The notes under the pieces are model-generated. The model saw only the letters and a list, made by a program, of their open reading frames with translations. It was not told the origin of the DNA and ran no database searches. From Phytomonospora sp040655735 (lineage in GTDB: Bacteria; Actinomycetota; Actinomycetes; Mycobacteriales; Micromonosporaceae), in NCBI RefSeq assembly GCF_040655735.1, contig NZ_JBFAKK010000006.1:1-64000 (forward strand): a stretch of DNA of 64,000 nucleotides. The letters are read 5' to 3'. Every line of letters starts with the position of its first letter. Position 1 is the stretch's first letter. Shown here in pieces: positions 61,088 through 64,000 of the stretch. Position numbers and translations under genes: made by a program.

Positions 61088-61890
61088 ACCACCGTTTCCA
61101 CGTGGATGAACAGGGGTTCTTGCCGGAACGGTTGTATCGCGGCGACGGCGGGAGGCCTAGGACCGCGCGGGGAGTGCGCGCGTTGGCGAGGGGGAAGGGC
61201 ATGCGGGAGTGCGCGTTCGGGACTGAACGCGCAGGGGTGGGATGGGGACGGGGGTAGGGCAGGGCGCGCGGCGGAGGTGGGAGGGAGCGTGGGGCGGTGG
61301 GGCGGTGGGAGGTGGAGCGCGCGGCGGGAGGGACTGGGCGAGGGACGGTGCGGCGGCGGGATGCCGCGGCTGGACGCTGGGTAAGAAGAGCGGGGCCGCG
61401 CGGGACGCCGGGCAGACGAGGCTGGGCGGGACTGAGCGGCCCGCACGGCCGCCAGGCCGGGCGGCGGGGAGGCCTTGCCAGGCTGAGCGGCGGCGCGCGA
61501 GGGCGGGCGGAGCTGAGCGGTGCAAACCCAAACCTCGAGATGCGGACCCGCCACGGTCCAGTAGCGCGCTGGGATAGCGGGCGGGCTGAGCAGGGCAAAG
61601 CCATGCGGCGCGCGTTCGAGCGAATCGCGCGCTCCCCCGTTCACCCCAAAGGGGCCCCAAAACGGGAGCCGCACCCAGCACCGGGACGATCTCAACGCCA
61701 AGGCCGTCGTCGCAATTCCAAGTTGGTCCCGCGCATCCTCTTTCATAGCTGCTCTGACCAGTGCTCTTACTCCCCGCCCGAGCCGTCACTGACATAACTA
61801 ACCCGTTATCGCCCAACACAAACCACGCCACCATGCCTCAACCCCGATGCCCCGCCTACGTGCCCACCCATGCCCGCTTCCCCACCCCAC
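61088..61890. other. G-rich low-complexity intergenic region, no gene seen
   Basis: About 800 bases. From about 61170 to 61510 the plus strand is strongly G-biased (runs such as GGGGGTAGGGC, GGGGCGGTGGGGCGG). Frames are open but give only Arg/Gly/Ala- or Pro/Ser/Ala-rich strings. From 61610 to 61890 the composition is ordinary; ATAAC/GTTAT is an inverted pair at 61794-61809. No tRNA, no repeat of phage type. The region may be debris of the decayed gene or a structural element. Confidence 0.55.
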
Positions 61891-61926
61891 AGCGAAGCGC
61901 CGGGGCATCCGCCCCGGCGCTTCGCT
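61891..61926. terminator. Perfect 16-bp hairpin downstream of the ABC-F gene
   Basis: AGCGAAGCGCCGGGGC (61891-61906) pairs with 61911-61926 across ATCC. It lies 48 nt beyond the ABC-F stop (61974, minus strand). Confidence 0.8.
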
Positions 61927-61973
61927 TCACCGCCTCATCAGCGCGCCCGCTCCCCGGCCGCGCCCGCCCTCGC

Positions 61974-63599
61974 TCAAGCCAGTTCGACGAGCTCCAGCAG
62001 ATCCTCGCTCCACGTGTCCTCCACGCCTTCGGGCAGGATGATCGCGCGTTCGGGCCGCAGCGCCTGCACCGCGCCCGGGTCGTGCGTGACCAGCACGATC
62101 GCGCCCGGGAAGCGCCCGATCGCGTCGAGCACCTGCTCGCGACTGGCGGGGTCGAGGTTGTTCGTCGGCTCGTCGAGCAGCAGCACGTTCGCGCCCGAGC
62201 AGACCAGCGTCGACAACGCCAGCCGCGTCTTCTCCCCGCCCGACAGGACCCCGGCCGGCTTGTCGACGTCATCGCCGGTGAACAGGAACGCGCCGAGAAT
62301 CTTCCGCAGCTCGGTGTCGGGCAGGTCGCTCCCGGCCGTCGAGGCCGCCGACCGCATCAACTGCAGCACGGTCCGGTCGACGTCGAGAGTCTCGTGCTCC
62401 TGCGCGTAGTAGCCGATCCGCAGGCCGTGCCCCGGGATGACCTTGCCGGTGTCGGGCTCGACCTGCCCCGCCAGCATCCGCAGCAGAGTCGTCTTCCCCG
62501 CACCGTTGAGGCCGAGGATCACGACCCGCGAACCCCGGTCGACGGCCAGGTCGACGTCCATGAACACCTCCAGCGAACCGTAGGACTTCGACAGTCCCTC
62601 GGCCGTCAGCGGCGTCTTTCCGCAGGGTGCGGGCTGGGGCAGGCGGACCTTCGCGACGCGGTCGGCGACGCGCACGTCCTCCAACCCCGCGGTCAGGCGC
62701 TCGGCCCGGCGCAGCATGTTCTGCGCCGCGACGGCCTTGGTCGCCTTGGCCCGCATCTTCTCGGCCTGCGCGGTCAGCGCCGACGCCTTCTTCTCGGCGT
62801 TGGCCCGTTCGCGGCGGCGACGGTGCTCGTCGGCCTCGCGCTGCTCCAGGTACTTCTTCCAGCCGACGTTGTAGATGTCGACCGTCCCCCGGTTGGCGTC
62901 GAGGTACCAGACCTTGTTGACGACGGCCTGGAGCAGGTCGCCGTCGTGGCTGATGACGATGAGCCCGCCCTTGTGGCCGGCCAAGAAGTCCCGCAGCCAG
63001 GCGATGGAGTCGGCGTCGAGGTGGTTGGTGGGTTCGTCGAGCAGGAGCGTGCCGTCGCCGTCGGCGGTGTCGGCGAACAGGATCCGGGCCAGCTCCACGC
63101 GCCGCCGCTGACCGCCCGACAGGGTGCCGAGAGGCTGGGCGAGGATCCGGTCGGGCAGGCCGAGGTTGGCGCAGATGCGCGCCGCCTGCGACTCGGCCGC
63201 GTAACCGCCGATCGCCGCGAAGCGGTCCTCCAGGTTGCCGTACTTGCGCAGGAGCTTGTCGCGCTCGCTGTCGTCGACGACCTCGGCCAGGCCGGTCTCG
63301 GCCTTCTTCATGTCGGCCATGAGGGTGTCCAGGCCGCGGGCGGACAGGACCCGGTCGCGCGCGGAGACACCGAGGTCGCCGGTGCGCGGGTCCTGCGGGA
63401 GGTAGCCGAAGGGACCGCGCCGCTCGAAGCTTCCGGCGTAGGGGGTCCCCTCCCCCGCCATCGCCTTGAGGGTGGTGGTCTTGCCGGCGCCGTTGCGGCC
63501 GACCAGGCCGATGCGGTCGCCGGGCTGCACCCGCAGGCTGACGTCTTCGAGGAGGATGCGGGCGCCGGCCCGCAGTTCTAGGCCGGTGACGGAGATCAT
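61974..63599 (-). CDS. ABC-F family ATPase
   Basis: About 541 aa with two ABC cassettes and no membrane domain. Cassette 1: Walker A GRNGAGKTT, signature LSGGQRRRVELARIL, Walker B TLLLDEPTNHLDADS. A long charged linker with LEQREADEHRRRRERANAEKKASALTAQAEKMRAKATKA follows, the P-site tRNA-interaction motif zone. Cassette 2: GLNGAGKTT, LSGGEKTRLALSTL, LLLDEPTNNLDPAS. Such proteins act on ribosomes, in translation quality control or antibiotic protection. It matches Rv1473 in position (near echA12 and the small HTH). Antibiotic resistance should not be assumed. Confidence 0.93.
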   Translation of the reverse strand: MISVTGLELRAGARILLEDVSLRVQPGDRIGLVGRNGAGKTTTLKAMAGEGTPYAGSFERRGPFGYLPQDPRTGDLGVSARDRVLSARGLDTLMADMKKAETGLAEVVDDSERDKLLRKYGNLEDRFAAIGGYAAESQAARICANLGLPDRILAQPLGTLSGGQRRRVELARILFADTADGDGTLLLDEPTNHLDADSIAWLRDFLAGHKGGLIVISHDGDLLQAVVNKVWYLDANRGTVDIYNVGWKKYLEQREADEHRRRRERANAEKKASALTAQAEKMRAKATKAVAAQNMLRRAERLTAGLEDVRVADRVAKVRLPQPAPCGKTPLTAEGLSKSYGSLEVFMDVDLAVDRGSRVVILGLNGAGKTTLLRMLAGQVEPDTGKVIPGHGLRIGYYAQEHETLDVDRTVLQLMRSAASTAGSDLPDTELRKILGAFLFTGDDVDKPAGVLSGGEKTRLALSTLVCSGANVLLLDEPTNNLDPASREQVLDAIGRFPGAIVLVTHDPGAVQALRPERAIILPEGVEDTWSEDLLELVELA

Positions 63600-63903
63600 G
63601 GAAAGTGCTCACTTTCGGACGAATGGGACTGACCGTGGACGCGAGACATCTGCCGACCGCGTGGAGCAGGGCTCAACACGTGATGACGGTCGGCTGGGGT
63701 CGGTCAGTCTTCGCAACGGTGGAGCATTCGTCGAGTGTAACCAGAGCGCCGAAGGTGCCACCAACGTCCACCGGGTCGGAGGACTTCTAAGACCCGACCG
63801 TACCGAGAATTCCCAGCGTGCGGCCCTTTGATGCCGGGTCTCGACCCTTGATCCACTTCGTGTCCGGTTCCCCGCGCCGGCCCGTCGCTACGTTCACCGG
63901 GTT
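63600..63903. other. Intergenic region before the last gene
   Basis: About 300 bases between the divergent ABC-F gene and the partial gene at 63904. I see no credible reading frame or hairpin; a 61-residue frame at 63605-63790 looks random. Confidence 0.4.
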
Positions 63904-64000
63904 ATGACTTTTGATCCCGAACACCTCGCAAGGAAGCTGAGCGGTGCGCTCGGCGTCATGAAGCAGCGCGGCGAGCTCGCCCTGGCGAAACTGGGCGACG
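63904..64000 (+). CDS. Start of an unrecognised gene, truncated by the window end
   Basis: Thirty-two codons from ATG at 63904: MTFDPEHLARKLSGALGVMK, then a helical amphipathic run ending in LALAKLGD. There is no Shine-Dalgarno of note and no recognisable domain so far. The codon pattern is strongly GC-ending, which supports a real gene. Its product cannot be named. Confidence 0.5.
   Translation, partial: MTFDPEHLARKLSGALGVMKQRGELALAKLGD

Noticed and set aside
61157..61834. Open frames in the G-rich island
   Set aside because: Pro/Ala/Ser/Arg-rich strings produced by base composition; no start signals or similarity.
63605..63790. 61-residue frame near the window end
   Set aside because: No credible start or composition; it overlaps nothing but also resembles nothing.

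Overview
The window is high-GC DNA, about 70% by eye, densely packed with genes that often start with GTG and often overlap by 4 nt. It looks like a chromosomal segment of an actinobacterium. Support comes from an InhA-type enoyl reductase beside FabG and a coproporphyrin ferrochelatase, an AcnR-like repressor, a single large aconitase, an NgcEFG-type GlcNAc/chitobiose importer, and many start codons 6-8 nt behind a TANNNT box (leaderless style). The synteny resembles what I remember of Mycobacterium tuberculosis Rv1472-Rv1488 (echA12, ABC-F, small HTH, acnR, acn, moxR, DUF58, VWA, fabG1, inhA, hemZ, then nfeD and SPFH), here opened up by other genes. A Glycomyces/Stackebrandtia-type or related actinomycete would fit; that placement is a guess. 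I see no tRNA, rRNA, insertion sequence, prophage or CRISPR array.

Layout. 0-8 kb: PPOX-fold protein, SGNH lipoprotein, a giant secreted subtilase carrying Kelch repeats, a tiny membrane protein, a 0.5-kb G/T-biased non-coding island and a PadR regulator. 8-10.1 kb: aminoglycoside-phosphotransferase-fold kinase and a C45-type hydrolase. 10.1-18.4 kb: an amino-sugar uptake locus (RpiR regulator, SIS protein, solute-binding protein, two permeases, an orphan second binding protein and a divergent GlcNAc kinase). 18.4-28 kb: rRNA methyltransferase, SPFH/NfeD pair, ferrochelatase, InhA, FabG, VWA, DUF58 and MoxR. 28-35 kb: two PH-domain membrane proteins, PAP2 phosphatase, sirtuin, FlK-like thioesterase, a VapBC-like pair with a degraded PIN active site, and asparagine synthase. 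35-41.4 kb: aminopeptidase P, an aldo/keto reductase behind a MerR-type promoter, and aconitase. 41.4-51.4 kb: mixed accessory genes (PatB-like lyase, M4 peptidase, MFS, nitrilase, DUF998 and others). 51.4-64 kb: AcnR-like regulator, a tandem pair of unrecognised secreted proteins, ABC exporter, crotonase, small HTH, membrane protein, EEP hydrolase, a decayed GH31-like gene with a G-rich tail, ABC-F protein and the start of an unknown gene.

How the parts connect. The ngc genes import N-acetylglucosamine or chitobiose, and the kinase phosphorylates GlcNAc; a palindrome between the kinase and the second binding-protein gene is a likely operator. FabG and InhA give the two reductive steps of type II fatty-acid synthesis and share a strand with ferrochelatase. 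The acn and acnR genes lie 10 kb apart, yet carry nearly the same 22-bp palindromic site in their promoters, so they are probably still one regulatory circuit. I do not see a clearly new multigene system. The most unusual items are the shared acn/acnR operator, the methyltransferase without a usable start codon, the decayed glycosidase, the two G-skewed islands and the secreted paralogue pair.
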